Shown here one piece after another: positions 42,928 to 54,164 of a stretch of DNA of 64,000 nucleotides (positions are counted from its first letter, which is position 1; each line of letters starts with the position of its first letter). The stretch is from the NCBI GenBank assembly GCA_946406115.1, contig OX291558.1, forward strand, positions 22,188,205-22,252,204, given 5' to 3'. Under the pieces are notes generated by a model. The model worked only from the letters and a program-made list of their open reading frames with translations, had not been told where the DNA came from and made no database searches. The position numbers and the translations under genes are program-made. The DNA is from Apoda limacodes (lineage: Eukaryota > Arthropoda > Insecta > Lepidoptera > Limacodidae).

Positions 42928-43985
42928 TTAAGTTTCAGTTGCTAAATTAGAAACGCTATTAGACACGGGTAAATTGTTCCAGAAATGTCTTCTATTTTCG
43001 GGCATCAATGTTACTAATTTGGCAATAATATCTTCTTTTCTTTCTCTTGTTATTCCCCTAGGCGATGATTTGTTGGAAACTTCCGGAAAAGTTATTTTTT
43101 TTATTATTTTTGCTATTATTTTTTTATTACATTTCCTATCTAGAAATTTCCATTCCGCTACATGACTCTCTGTGTACTTTAATAAGTATTCACCCCTCTC
43201 AGGTTTGACCGACATCACATCCTTCGAATATACTCTTGGTTCTGTATTTTTTTATTTATCTTTTTTTTACCATTACAATTTTTTACAGCGTTTATGAAAT
43301 CATCATAATCATAAATCTTCTTGTGTTTTATTGACATTTCCACATGATGGTAGAAATGATCTGCCGACACAAAAGTGTGCCCCGGTTCAAAGTATTTTAC
43401 TGTGATTGTTTTGGTAGAAGTAAGTTCACTATTGACCATATTCACAAGAAAACACAGGAATGCCCAATTCTTATTCTGGGCTGCACAGTTATCGGCCCAT
43501 ATAAATATTTCCTTTACATCTCGTTTGCTCATAAAACAAGCTCTGAATGCAGATATAATATCCTCTTGATGACGACCAGAAATAGTTTCATTCCACAGCA
43601 CTGCATATGGTATATTATTGCCTTTGGCTTTTCCAAGAGGAACAAAAACGCACTAATCCTTGGGCAAAAATTTGCGATTTTGTATTGATCCATTCGAGGT
43701 AGCATCAAAATTAAGTTATCCTTATCAGCAGAAGCTAATTTTACATTCTTTTGATACTCTTTTTTTACTCGGGATGTTGTGTATTGAAAATTATGCTTTG
43801 TATTTACTTTTCGCAGGACGCTTCTTGGTTGCATTCGGTGCTATTTTTATGTAACTTAAATGAAGCGCATTGCTCGCATTCTTCATTTCCTAGGAGAGTA
43901 AATGTAATGTTCATATCTCTTAGTGTTTTGCGATATGTTTCAAATTATATTGACAAATTCAGGTATTTAATCATAAAGTTTTGAT
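42928..43985 (-). pseudogene. Decayed transposase-like protein with a WADNC motif
   Basis: Minus-strand pieces lie in order but in shifting frames. First is FETYRKTLRDMNITFTLLGN with EECEQC (about 43960-43865), then LPRMDQYKIANFC, then an SGRHQEDIISAFRACFMSKR block. After it come IFIWADNCAAQNKNWAF, VKYFEPGHTFVSADHFYHHV and YDYDDFINAVKN, and a C-terminus with SPRGITRERKEDIIAKL and LMPENRRHFWNNLPV. The order resembles an uncharacterised repeat-family protein of insects and other animals with an RNase H-like (DDE-type) fold; I cannot name it firmly. At least three frame breaks and several stops. A dead mobile-element gene is the best reading. Confidence 0.6.
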
Positions 43986-43989
43986 GCAT

Positions 43990-44400
43990 CATTGTGAAGT
44001 TTATATCACTGGGTAAATAAAACTTATTTGGAGGGTGCTGTCGATGAAAATGAGAAATCATTGGGTTAAAACTTTTAATATGAGATTTAAAGACGTCTCT
44101 ATAACCATTAGAGACTACTAGTAATAAACGCACTAACTCAAACATAGTGCATTTATGACTAGCAAGATATTGAATGCTAGAAAACAAGATTGTACTAACT
44201 AAAGATAATGCGTTCTTGGTAAATAAAACTTCAACCGAAGTCTTAGTTAATGCGTTTTTGAACAGTGAAAAAACAGGGCTAAAGAAGAAATCATGAAATG
44301 TCACTTTGAGAAAATTGTAGATTTCGTTTTCTCGATATCAGATATCAATTTTGCCAAAAACCTTCGTTAATGCGTTTATGGTTAGCACGGCAGAATACGT
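43990..44400 (-). pseudogene. Upstream part of the WADNC element (N-terminal remnant)
   Basis: An open stretch (44304-43945) ending ...FYLPSDINFTMMHQNFMIKY reads directly into FETYRKT after one TAA, so it is the N-terminal continuation of the decayed protein. Its first half contains repeated NAL words (NALTK, NALSL), matching recurrent AATGCGTT in the DNA. Confidence 0.5.
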
Positions 44401-44699
44401 AACAAATTATTTTATAGAATACATATTTTGCTTATATTTGCATGCAAATTTAACTTAGTACAAAGCGACTGGACATGTGAAAATAATACTTAAATAATTT
44501 ATTATGCACACGAAGCTGATTATGCAAAAATAACAATATGTGTTACTTTCTAATTTGTCATTTTTTAAGGTAATATAATTAGATAACAAGTAATTAATTT
44601 GATTTTAGTCTACTTATACTAAAAATGTCAAATTGTTATTAAAAAAAATGTCATAATTATATATATAAATTCCAATTAAGTAATTATTAATATACATGA

Positions 44700-45260
44700 T
44701 AAACAAGCATTACAATAGAAATTCCTATACTTATTTCAAAAAACTTACTAAGTTTTTCAATAAGCAGATTTTTAAGTCTTGTTTGAAATCTATTCAATGT
44801 TTATTCTCTAATTTTTATTGGAATGCTATTAAATATTTTTACATACATAAATGCACAATTTTTTTTTAAGAGCGACGTCTTACAATATGGACATTTTACT
44901 TGGTACGGTCTCCTGTTAGACAGTGTTTATAATTGCTGTCTTTCAGTTTTTAAATAATTCGGGATTATTTTTTTACGAAAGTGCGAATTTCGAATATGTA
45001 AAGGGAAACTAGAGTCATAATATTTAATTTTTAAAATATGGTTTACGGTTCAATATCTAATATTGCCCTAATGCATTTTTTGCGTTAAAAAAGCTCTATG
45101 CATGTTACTGGAATTTTTCCAAAGTAAAATACCATATCTAAGTATAGAGCCTACATAGCCATGATATGCTGTTAAAAGGTAGCGTTTCTCTAACGGTATT
45201 GCAAAGTATTTTGAGCGCATAAACAAATCTTTAAATTTTTACATATAACTTTCTCTAAGA
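44700..45260 (-). pseudogene. Non-LTR retrotransposon C-terminal fragment
   Basis: The minus strand (high to low) reads AYHGYVGSILRYGILFW-like sequence, then SSNMHRAFLTQK and CIRAILDIEP (about 45190-45050). NYKHCLTGDRTK and a YVKIFNSIPIKIRE tail (about 44840-44790) follow. These are the post-RT blocks of the same general family as the ORF at 11.4 kb (SYFHSVMSYGILLWG...LQKRAVRSIY). Frameshifts and stops throughout. Confidence 0.65.
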
Positions 45261-45269
45261 CCTTATTTC

Positions 45270-45890
45270 TTAGCATATTTTATGATGCAAAACGGGAAGT
45301 ACAGGTCGCTTTATATTTGCTAGTGTCAAAATATGTGGTCTTAATGGCCATATTGTTCGATGGTGTTAATTTAACGTCTACAATGACACATAGACGTATG
45401 TATTTGTCATTTATTTCAACTGGACAGACGAACATCTAAGTGATCTAATAAGGGTTTATTTTCGTTTAGGCTAAGCAACCTTAAAAAATTTAGAATATTT
45501 TTTGTTATTTCATATTCTCCTATAAGTGTTTATATTTATTATTTTTATCTTCCTACACAAAATAAAAATGTAAGATATCGTACAAAAATCGTTTTAGGGA
45601 TTACAAAAACAGCTTTTAAGGAATGAATGAACATGAAGGTTCACCTTGAAAAAGGCGAGTGAACTTAAGTGAAATAGACACTTAAAATTTGTCGTAGCTG
45701 TTCTGTTAAAATTTTCTTAAGTCTATCTTTGTACCTTTGCTTTTAATTCAAATTCTAAATTCAAAATCTAGATTCTAGATTCTACCACCAGATTCTAGAC
45801 TCTAGAAACCCAAATAGTTGATGATACATAATACCGTTTATTTTTATTGATTAATGCAATTTGAATAACGTCGATGCAAAATTAAAATGT
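45270..45890. other. Non-coding stretch with a short TTCTAGA-rich repeat
   Basis: About 45745-45808 carries degenerate copies of ATTCTAGA/AATCTAG. Nothing else seen. Confidence 0.45.
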
Positions 45891-45898
45891 ACAACAAG

Positions 45899-46249
45899 GG
45901 CGCGTTCGTTCTGGGATTAAGAGTTCCTACGAATGATACTTTTCACACTTTTGATAACGCCAGTTTTGTCACCGACACCTACCGTTCGTTTAGCTTTGAA
46001 ACGTTACTAACATAATTTTTGGTTAAAAAACTTGCAAAACGAACGGTTGACGTACCCCACCTCCAGGCATGGGTCTAAAGTTTCATTTTTCGGTGGCAAA
46101 AGTGGCAAAAATATCGTAAACGAACGCATGACAGTTTGTCACAGATGACACTAAAATTTTGATATTTTTGATACCAATGTTAAACGAACGGATAACAGGT
46201 GGCAAAAGTAATGAAAATAATGATTCTTCATCCCAGAACGAACGTGCCG
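45899..46249. mobile_element. MITE with terminal inverted repeats and CAAG target duplication
   Basis: The left end GGCGCGTTCGTTCTGGGAT matches the inverted right end CGGCACGTTCGTTCTGGGAT. Flanks are CAAG at 45895-45898 and 46250-46253. The 351-bp body repeats CGAACG-type words in both orientations and has no open frame. The 4-bp duplication does not suit Tc1/mariner (TA) and leaves the superfamily open. Confidence 0.75.
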
Positions 46250-46434
46250 CAAGTAAATAGTAACTTTTGAAATTAATCTTATCATCAATATTTTGATTTT
46301 TACTACATAAGCTAATTTGCCAAACTACTTAGTTCTTGTACCAGAATATGGCGAAGAGTATCAGATATGTGTCATGAAAATATACTTATAAAATTCAACT
46401 ATTTGCCAGCAGCTCAACCCGGTACTCCAATTTG

Positions 46435-46650
46435 GTTATCCTTACTCCTTGATTATACTGAAGAAGTTTTATTATAGTAAGCTATAGTTACAGCTATAAT
46501 TCGTTCAAGTGGATTTTGGTTACAGTTGCTCTAATGGGATTTATTAAGTGATAAAATGTAACTACCTCTGTACTAAATTTCATCCAGATCTGTGCAGCCC
46601 TTCTGGCATCCATATAAACTTTCGTATTTATGATATTAGTATAGATTTAC
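46435..46650 (-). mobile_element. Helitron-like fragment
   Basis: AGCTATAGTTACAGCTATAA, TTCATCCAGATCTGTGCAGC and TTTCGTATTTATGATATTAG match the family at 58.7-60.5 kb. The end lying at 46650 corresponds to the TC-type 5' terminus on the minus strand. Confidence 0.55.
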
Positions 46651-46654
46651 ATAA

Positions 46655-47390
46655 TTACATACATTTACATAATATTATTTAGTAAAGGCAGGGTTGATTG
46701 TTTTTTACCTGCTGGTAAAGGAACCAAATACTAAAATTTTATTTTTTTAGTTTTTGAGTGTGTTTGTCTATCCATTTGTATACACTAATCTCAGAAATTC
46801 AGGTACAAATTTTAAATAGCTTTGGCACTAGCGTAATATTTATCACCTACTTGCACAGTGCTAGTTTCTGCAGTTTTTTTTTCTTTTATACACTATCGTA
46901 GCATAGATTTTTAGCATTTTATTTTAGATATTTACTTGCTTTTATTTAACTCACAATGTTTCCTTTTTCCGTTTTTTTCTTCCTTCCATCTTTTTGTGGA
47001 ATCTTGCAAGACTAATTAAACATACTTCACCCTTCGATGAAATTTTGCATACTTACTAAGCTTGGATGACAATACAATATTCCACGGTTAGTTTGACCAA
47101 CAACTCCCTCCCAGAGTTGTACCAGGGGTACAACCTAGAGGTTCAAAATGGGTATCCAGGGGTTTTGAGGGTCGCAGATCACTTATTTGATGTTCATTTT
47201 GATGATATCACCTCTAGGCATATGCAAGAAGTGCATCTGAAGGTGGAAATTAGGGTGGAACGGGAAAAAAATTGTGAAAATTTAATTATCAACTTATATT
47301 GAACATAATATCGTTCTCCAAGTTTTCATCACCCAACTTATGAAACTTGGGCAATAACCTATAAAAATTTAAAATTATATTATCATTAAA
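46655..47390. other. Non-coding stretch; one 78-codon frame of unknown nature
   Basis: The plus-strand frame 47066-47302 (LPELYQGYNLEVQNGYPGVL...) has ordinary amino-acid composition but no domain I recognise, no splice context and sits beside the 47.4-kb palindrome. It is probably part of a repeat rather than a gene. Confidence 0.4.
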
Positions 47391-47396
47391 AAGTAT

Positions 47397-47786
47397 AAAA
47401 TAAAAAAAGTAAAAGAAATATTTTTTTAAAAACTTGCTTTTCTTAAGACATTAGAATCATTTTTCAAAATGAATTTAAAAAAATTTATATCCACGTATTG
47501 CTGTCGGCAAGAAAAGCAAGGCTTGCGCACTTACATACAATCACTTGAAAAAACTCTCAATTAATATCCACTAAAACTCTAGCACGTCAATAATTCGTGT
47601 GTGGTGCCTTGCTTTTCTTGCCGACTGCAATGGACAATACGTGGATATAATTTTTTTTATATTCACTTTGAAAAAATATTTTTTACTTTTTAGTACAATT
47701 TTCTGTTAGATTGAATTTTCATATGATTCTAATGTTTTAAGAAAAGCAAGTTTTTAAAAAAATATTTTTTTTACTTTTTTTTTTTA
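47397..47786. repeat. 390-bp imperfect palindrome (foldback element)
   Basis: The left half has ATTTTTTTAAAAACTTGCTT, TTCTTAAGACATTAGAATCA, ATCCACGTATTG and CGGCAAGAAAAGCAAGGC. The right half repeats all four blocks inverted, in mirror order, from GCCTTGCTTTTCTTGCCG at 47611 to AAGCAAGTTTTTAAAAAAAT. The unpaired centre is about 85 bp. No open frame, so a non-autonomous foldback transposon is likely. Confidence 0.85.
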
Positions 47787-47789
47787 GCA

Positions 47790-48780
47790 TATTTTTCGTA
47801 ATGGAATTTCAGCGTCAAAGGTCAGTTATTTTAAGTCGTTTAGTATTGCTAATAAGAAAGATTCTGTAGCCACTATAATTTTCTTTATTATAAAAAAATA
47901 AATAATTATTTTTATTACAATAAACTTAAACTTACTAATAAAACACGAATCCTGTATACAAGTCTTGCAACCGTTTCATTTTAAATCTAAACACGAAGGA
48001 ACAAAGAAATTATAAGAAAGCTGAACCGCGACAAATCCCGTGCGGCTCTACCCAATTGTTTTAGAGTGACACGTTTTGCTTAGAGAGCACTTGAGTCGCT
48101 CCAGGCATGCTCTAGTGCCTACGCTGTAGTGGAAACAAGAGAGGATGTTACTTTACTCGCAGGCTTTTGAAGGATGTCTTCAAAGGCTTTTGTCTCTTAA
48201 AAGGTTGACAATTAATTCACGTCACTAAATTCACTAACAAAATAAGCTTAAAAAATTAAATGTTACCTGTATGGGATAGGTATTTAAAAGTTTTTGGCAC
48301 TTAATATCCACTTTCTTATACTTTTATTATACCTTTTATGAGAAACCGTATTAACTTAGAAGTATTACCGCTTGCAAATTTATGTTTTTTAAAGCCCTGT
48401 CACATAAATAAAAATTATGTAATTGATAAGGTCCATATATTCTTTAACATATTTTGTATAGCCCACTTGGCGAGTCCTCATAAAGCCAAGCATTTAGCTA
48501 GTTACTAAATTACTATTACACGTGAAAACTTTTTTGTTTTGTGAAATATAGGTGTTGGGGAAATCTTTCCTCGTATCACCAACGAGTTCGACTTGGTATG
48601 GATTCTACACCAGGAGTGAGTTTTGAGGTAGCTGGTTCAAGTTTTGAGGTATTTGGCTACTCGCCATACTACTTGTGTCCGGTCATTAACTACATTTAAT
48701 ATATAAATACAATTTAGAAAAGCTTACCTTCTGTACGGTCCTCGCTTCAATAATAGTTTTGTGAATATTAATTTGTGAAT
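47790..48780. other. Non-coding stretch
   Basis: About 48045-48190 is less AT-rich but has no open frame or recognised repeat. Confidence 0.4.
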
Positions 48781-48782
48781 TT

Positions 48783-49022
48783 ACAGGCCAGCCGCTGGCT
48801 AAAGCTAGTAACTGATAATCTATTTTCAAACTAATATTATGAATGTGAAAGTATCTAATCTAAAGCTAAACCGTTTAACTGATTTCGATAAAATTTAGGT
48901 AAGGACATAGGCTACTTAAAAATGTTAAATGTGAGTCGGTTATTTTACTACAATAAATAAGTTGATGTAGGAATCTCACGCCTATAATCAAATTTAGGGC
49001 GGGTGGAGCCGCTGGCAAAAGC
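48783..49022 (+). mobile_element. Helitron-like ends in tandem, cut by a SINE
   Basis: CAGCCGCTGGCTAAAGCTAG at 48791-48810 is a 3' hairpin plus CTAG end. A second unit starts at about 48830 (ACTAATATTATGAATGTGAA) and ends GGCGGGTGGAGCCGCTGGCA at about 49016, where the following SINE begins before its CTAG. Confidence 0.6.
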
Positions 49023-49034
49023 CATCAATAAATA

Positions 49035-49262
49035 TTCCTGGAACAATAAACACAGCACCATTTGATCTCAAAGTGAGCAAAGCTTGTATTATAGATACCA
49101 GACAGTGGATACCAATTAATATTAATATTGTGAATATGTATAAATTATACAAATTTATAGTATACCTAGACTCAAGACAAACACAAATGTTCATCACATA
49201 AATGTCTGTTCTCTGCGGGTATTGAACCTACTCCCTACGGATCAGTAACGGAGTAGCCTAAA
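49035..49262 (-). mobile_element. tRNA-derived SINE
   Basis: The plus strand shows GATACCAGACAGTGGATACC, CTAGACTCAAGACAAACACA and GCGGGTATTGAACCTACTCC (degenerate B box complement). Same family, older copy. Confidence 0.7.
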
Positions 49263-49379
49263 TAAATGTAAAAAGTATTTATTACCAAGTGTTTTTTATT
49301 TTATTTCTTTTGTTCTAACTATCACTAGACCATAAGTTTTATATAATATACGACTATTCAAATTTAGTACACACCCAGT

Positions 49380-49500
49380 CACATGAGGACGCATAACAAG
49401 TAGCGTTAGTGCGAACACTACGTTTATTTGTTGAAGTCTCTCGCCGCCTCCGGCACGCCAGCAAAGCCATGTCCTTAAGAAAATGTGAGTTTTTGTCAGA
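49380..49500. repeat. Dispersed repeat, copy 1 of 2
   Basis: CACATGAGGACGCATAACAA, then GTAGCGTTAGTGCGA, ACGTTTATTTGTTGAAGTCT and CTCGCCGCC resemble 51230-51330 (CCATGAGGACACACAACAAG, then GAACTCTCCCGTTGCC). Origin unknown. Confidence 0.5.
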
Positions 49501-49504
49501 ACGT

Positions 49505-50885
49505 AAGAAAATGTCTTCTGAAGTATCAAAATAAGTGTTAAGATTTCTCGATGAAATAAAATTTATAATAAATTCTAATCCTTGTTTTATTACAAAATTA
49601 AATGGAGTCTATGCCAAATGTTACATTTAATTTATTAATAAAACACATTAAATAGATAGTTTGTATGGTTACTTTTTCTTGAATTTTAATTGTATGATCT
49701 ATTAACTACTGGATAATTCAACGCTTAGTTCGAGTAAGAAGAAAATAATTACGTAATTTTGTAATTTTTTGACGTATACAAAATTACTATCAAAATATTA
49801 TCATTATTGAAAAGGAAATATATATATATATATATAAATTATTCTATAAGTATTGAACGAATATTAATAATATCCTTGTCCTTATTTCAGAGAATATTTA
49901 TTTGTACGTTTAAAAAGAAAAATAGCAGTGTAAATGTGAGCAGGTTGTTGAATAATCAATGCTATGCTAACGTATTCCGCAGTACAGAATTATTAACGGC
50001 CGTTCGAATACTGCGGACCACAAAAAGTAACCTAACAACTTTAGTGGTAACATTTAATTCTGACACATTTCCCTTTCGAGACCTATTTCACTTTTTGGGC
50101 TTAGCTCATCTATAAATTAGAATTCTAAGTTGAATTTATATTGTTTAGTAAAGAATGAATCGTCTGGTTGGTGTTCGGATCGTTCGAGCTATGCATTCGT
50201 TCTTTGCATGCTCTGTGGGCGTACGCGCGCCACAGTCGTCGTCATATAATCTGTGCGCAAGGTCGCGGCGTATGTAATTTTTTAAATATAATAATATTAT
50301 ATATAATAATTAAGTTCGGTTGGCGTGAAAACATCTACACATCTATACATACACAACATACACAAACGATACACCACAAATTACTCAAACCGTGAAAATA
50401 ATATCGCCAAAATTTGGGTAAGTCCACAATTTTCTTAAGACCTATGTTGGCCCAGTTTTTACGATCCATATATTCTAGGTATAACTTTTTATTTTACTAA
50501 AAATAAAGAAATGTTTATGATGTTTGTAATCTCACTAGTTCATTCCCATGACTTTGTCCACAAGGAAAAACGATATTATGATGTAATTTTTTATACCGTA
50601 TTTTGTATATATATATATTATAAACCATATATATAATATATCAACCAGCCTTCTGATTTTTGAAGTGGAGATCAATCGCTTGGTTATTTATATTTTAAAA
50701 ACGATGGGCACTCGGTACCCAAGATCTAATGGTCTCCACTCCAAAAGCTTCAAAAATGTAGACGTGGCCAAGGTGTCAATGTAAGTTGCATCCCACACAC
50801 ACACACAAGGGCGTTCCAAATTCCAAATCATGGATGTTTTTGCCTTTTTTGTAGAATAGCCTATAGTATTAGTTTTAAAAGTAGT
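49505..50885. other. Non-coding stretch with microsatellites; possible unsupported exon
   Basis: (TA)n at 49818-49838. A 102-codon frame at 49807-50115 includes a T-rich CAG at about 49890, but no domain or donor makes an exon convincing. A less AT-rich block lies at 50160-50280. A short (CA)n is at 50797-50810. Confidence 0.4.
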
Positions 50886-50892
50886 GGTCGGA

Positions 50893-51090
50893 CCTGTCTA
50901 TGGCTCAGTGGATGCAACTGTTAGGTCGAGAGGCGTGACCCGCACAAGACAAACATTTATGTAATTAACATTAGTTGAGACTGGGTGTTTTTAATGTCTA
51001 ATTGGTGTCTGGTATCCATAGCACAAGTACTTTGCTTAGTTTGGTACCAGAAGATTCTGTGTGTAATGTCTAAAAATAGTTATATCAGGT
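50893..51090 (+). mobile_element. tRNA-derived SINE, degenerate
   Basis: ACCTGTCTATGGCTCAGTGG head, GTGACCCGCACAAGACAAAC in the B-box region, then TTGGTGTCTGGTATCC and ATTCTGTGTGTAATGTC in body order. Confidence 0.7.
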
Positions 51091-51229
51091 ATATATATAA
51101 TAACTTATAAAGTTAGATACTAAACAGACTTTATATAGACAGGAACTTATTTATTCCCAATACCTGCATAATACTATGAAACTAGAAAATTAGATAAAAT
51201 GAAATTATTCAAATGTTTGAATCATTACA

Positions 51230-51330
51230 ATTCCCATGAGGACACACAACAAGCCATGCTATTGCGAGGGACACGTTCGTTTGATGAACTCTCCCGTTGC
51301 CACAGGCGTTTATCTAGTGCACACTGAGAA
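51230..51330. repeat. Dispersed repeat, copy 2 of 2
   Basis: Partner of 49380-49500; same orientation, about 1.8 kb apart. Confidence 0.5.
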
Positions 51331-51439
51331 TTAAAAACGTAGGAACCGTACGTAATTTCAGTAGGCGGGTGGACTACTATTACATTTAGAGCCGGCTCAA
51401 TGTCGCGTACGTGGATGGCAATACGTAGCCCGTATCCTG

Positions 51440-52540
51440 AATCCTATCATTGATCGGGCTACTTAATTTAATAGTGGTCCTTCCAGATACTTACAATTGA
51501 CATTTTACGTAGCCCGCCTGCGATCAAATAAAACACGATGTATCATACGTATGTATGATACAGTACCGTTGTGGGCACAGTTCAGCATTACGTTGTAGAC
51601 GTAGCAAAAATCTTTGTATAAGTAGGTAGCATACTTACAACAGATTGGGATACGGGTGTGCCAAGGCAACGACTAAGTATTTTACGTAGGCAGCAATATT
51701 ATTTAAGGAGACTGAGTACTTACATAATGGGGCTATCTACGTTATAGACGTAGCCCAAACCTCTATATCAGTAAGCCGAATACTTTCAATAAACCGCTAT
51801 TTTGACGCATCGTAACACTGTCCAAGTATTAAACGTAGGCCGCAAGATTAGGTGAAGGGTGTGGGTACTTACATAAAAGTATTAACTACGATGCAGGCGT
51901 AACAAGCTTTATATAACTAGAATGCATATTTACAATATTGCGGTACAATTGTGTGTCAAGGCACTGGCAACGTATTATACATAGGAAACAGGATTAGGAA
52001 ACAGCTGAGTACTTAGATAATGATTTTGACGTGACAACGTCTTATAAATTGGTTTGCCGGGTGACACTTCAAGAAACTGCGTTACGCTCCGCTCACGTTA
52101 TGCGCTCACAATGAGAGCGAGTGAGAGGCACGCGCCCGCCTAAGAGCGAGAGAGACAGACATTAAATCATTGTCACGTAAAACTTTCGCCCGTATACCGA
52201 CTTTACAGGCAACCAGTTTTTTTTGTAGGTACTTTACAGACGTAGCAACTACCTTTGTATAAGTAGTCAGCATACTTACAATAATGCCCATCTACCTTAC
52301 CATGAATCTACGCTACCCGAATATGTATGCAAGTAGGTAAATTACGTACGTACTACCTTTGTATAAGTAGTCAGCATACTTACAATAATGCCCATCTACC
52401 TTACCATGAATCTACGCTACCAGAATATGTATGCAAGTAGGTAAATTACGTACGTGTAATGGTTCAGCTTAGTTATGTACATATCACTTACGGTTTGTGG
52501 GAGACCTAAGTAAGTTCATCAAGAAACACTATTATTAAAG
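51440..52540. repeat. Tandem satellite-like array, 149-bp period, with a 104-bp near-perfect duplication
   Basis: Units start at 51590, 51739, 51888 and 52037, each opening ACG(T/A)(T/C/G)... and, in the first two units, spaced almost base for base. They carry a GACGTAG near the start, CATACTTACAA-like and ACGTAGG words, and a closing GTACTTACATAA. A degenerate unit precedes 51590. About 52075-52200 is a non-matching insert. At 52249-52352 and 52353-52456 a 104-bp unit related to the first half is duplicated with two differences. TACGTA palindromes recur. No protein frame. Confidence 0.8.
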
Positions 52541-52544
52541 ATTC

Positions 52545-54120
52545 AGCATACATGTACGTAATTCGCTGAAATATCATTACGAAGAATGGTGCTGTATATA
52601 AACGCGTAAGTATGTTGTTCAATTATTACGGAAGCAGCAACAAAATTACTGTTGTAGTACACGTGTTAAGTAGCTTGCTATTTTTTTCTCAGTGCATTGT
52701 TCTGAAGAAAGTACCTGTACAAAGGAAAGTATCACGTAAGTAGTAATTGTTTGCCTACCGGAATCCCCTTACAGTAAGCTAAGAATATTTGTAAATATTA
52801 AAATTGAACCTACTATTTTTAACAATGACCTAAGCCCTTTTTAACACACACCCCCAATCTCAAATATACACAAACAACAAAAGGAAATATCAGACTCAAG
52901 CAAATACACACATATGTATTTAAAAAAAATTGCTATCGGGTTATGGTACCGATAGGGACAATTATGTTATAATTTATATAATTTAATTATACCTAGTCAA
53001 AACCATCGAAAATGTTGTTTTTTGTATTCAACATGAGACTTTTATTAAGAAAATACTTCTTCTGGAATTGAATAAATTTTTCTAGGCCTGTATGTTTTGT
53101 TTTTTTAAGTTAGTTTATACTTTAATAAATAATAAGTCATAAAAAAGAGGCAATTTTTGCGACTTTGGCAGGGCTCAAATTTTATACAAATAGCATTTTA
53201 AAAAAAGGACAAAATCATACAGAAATTAGTGGCTGTATATGTATCGTATAAAATATATTTTAATTAGCTAGGGAGGAAACAGGGGTTTAAACTTTTATGG
53301 GAAAAAAGCCTTATATTTATTTATTTACACTTATGAACACATTGGTGTACATGGCGGGCTTAATGCTATATAGCATTTTCTACCAGCCAACCATAGGGCT
53401 AAACAGAGAAACTGTTGGTTGTGTAAATATTTAATTTAAATGTATTTAAAATAATAATAAAATAAACTATATATAAACACATAGAAAATATATTTAAGTA
53501 TAATATAACATAATACTTATAGATACATAAAAATACAAAGATTAGCATATACAAATATAAATAATATATAAGTAGGATATAAAATATAGTATCGTAAGTA
53601 GGAAGCTTTTTTGTAAAATATTAATAAAACTAGTTATAGCTTTGAAGAGAACGAACGCATTAATATTATTTCTATACTCCGTTTTACATAACATGGTGCG
53701 GGGCTTCGGGAAATGTGAGAGTTTTTACGAAATTGCTGCCCGTGGTGACAGTGTACATAGTTTTGAAAATTTAATTTTTTTTTTTATTATAAGCTAGCTG
53801 TGTCCGTGACTTCTTGGGTGTAAAGATTGTTTGATAGAAAAATATTAAATGTGCTTATTTCATAAGTAAAAAAACTAGAACACTCGTGGCTTTGGCTGTA
53901 TTATTTAACGAATAAATTATTTGCGATACAGGGTAAGGTATATAATATAAGGTCGGCTATATAAAAAAAGTGAACAAAGTTGTAAAACGCTAAGTCAGAT
54001 TGAATATAGACTATAGATCTCGAGATTTGGGACAAGGGAAAGGGGGCAAAACAAGGTTCGCCGATTCAGCTAGTGTCGTACGGCAAATGACAAGCTCAAA
54101 CGATGCGAGATAGGCCAGAA
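52545..54120. other. Non-coding stretch
   Basis: About 52545-52790 keeps faint similarity to the array (TACGTAA, ACGTAAGTA words). About 53320-53420 (GGCGGGCTTAATGC, CTACCAGCCAACCAT) resembles a common lepidopteran repeat, class uncertain. Otherwise AT-rich. Confidence 0.4.
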
Positions 54121-54126
54121 ATCTAT

Positions 54127-54160
54127 AATCAACAATATATAACCAAATATATTGTTGATT
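54127..54160. repeat. Perfect 14-bp inverted repeat
   Basis: AATCAACAATATAT (54127-54140) and ATATATTGTTGATT (54147-54160) with a 6-base loop, at the end of the decayed coding fragment next door. Confidence 0.8.
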
Positions 54161-54164
54161 GTAC

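Noticed and set aside
43344..43688. 114-codon plus-strand frame
   Set aside because: Antisense to the decayed WADNC coding region.
49807..50115. Possible exon preceded by a T-rich CAG
   Set aside because: The start of the frame is a TA microsatellite, there is no convincing donor, and no domain is recognised.
52850..52965. Possible reversed SINE fragment (AGACTCAAGCAAATACACAC)
   Set aside because: Too short and degenerate, without head or body order.
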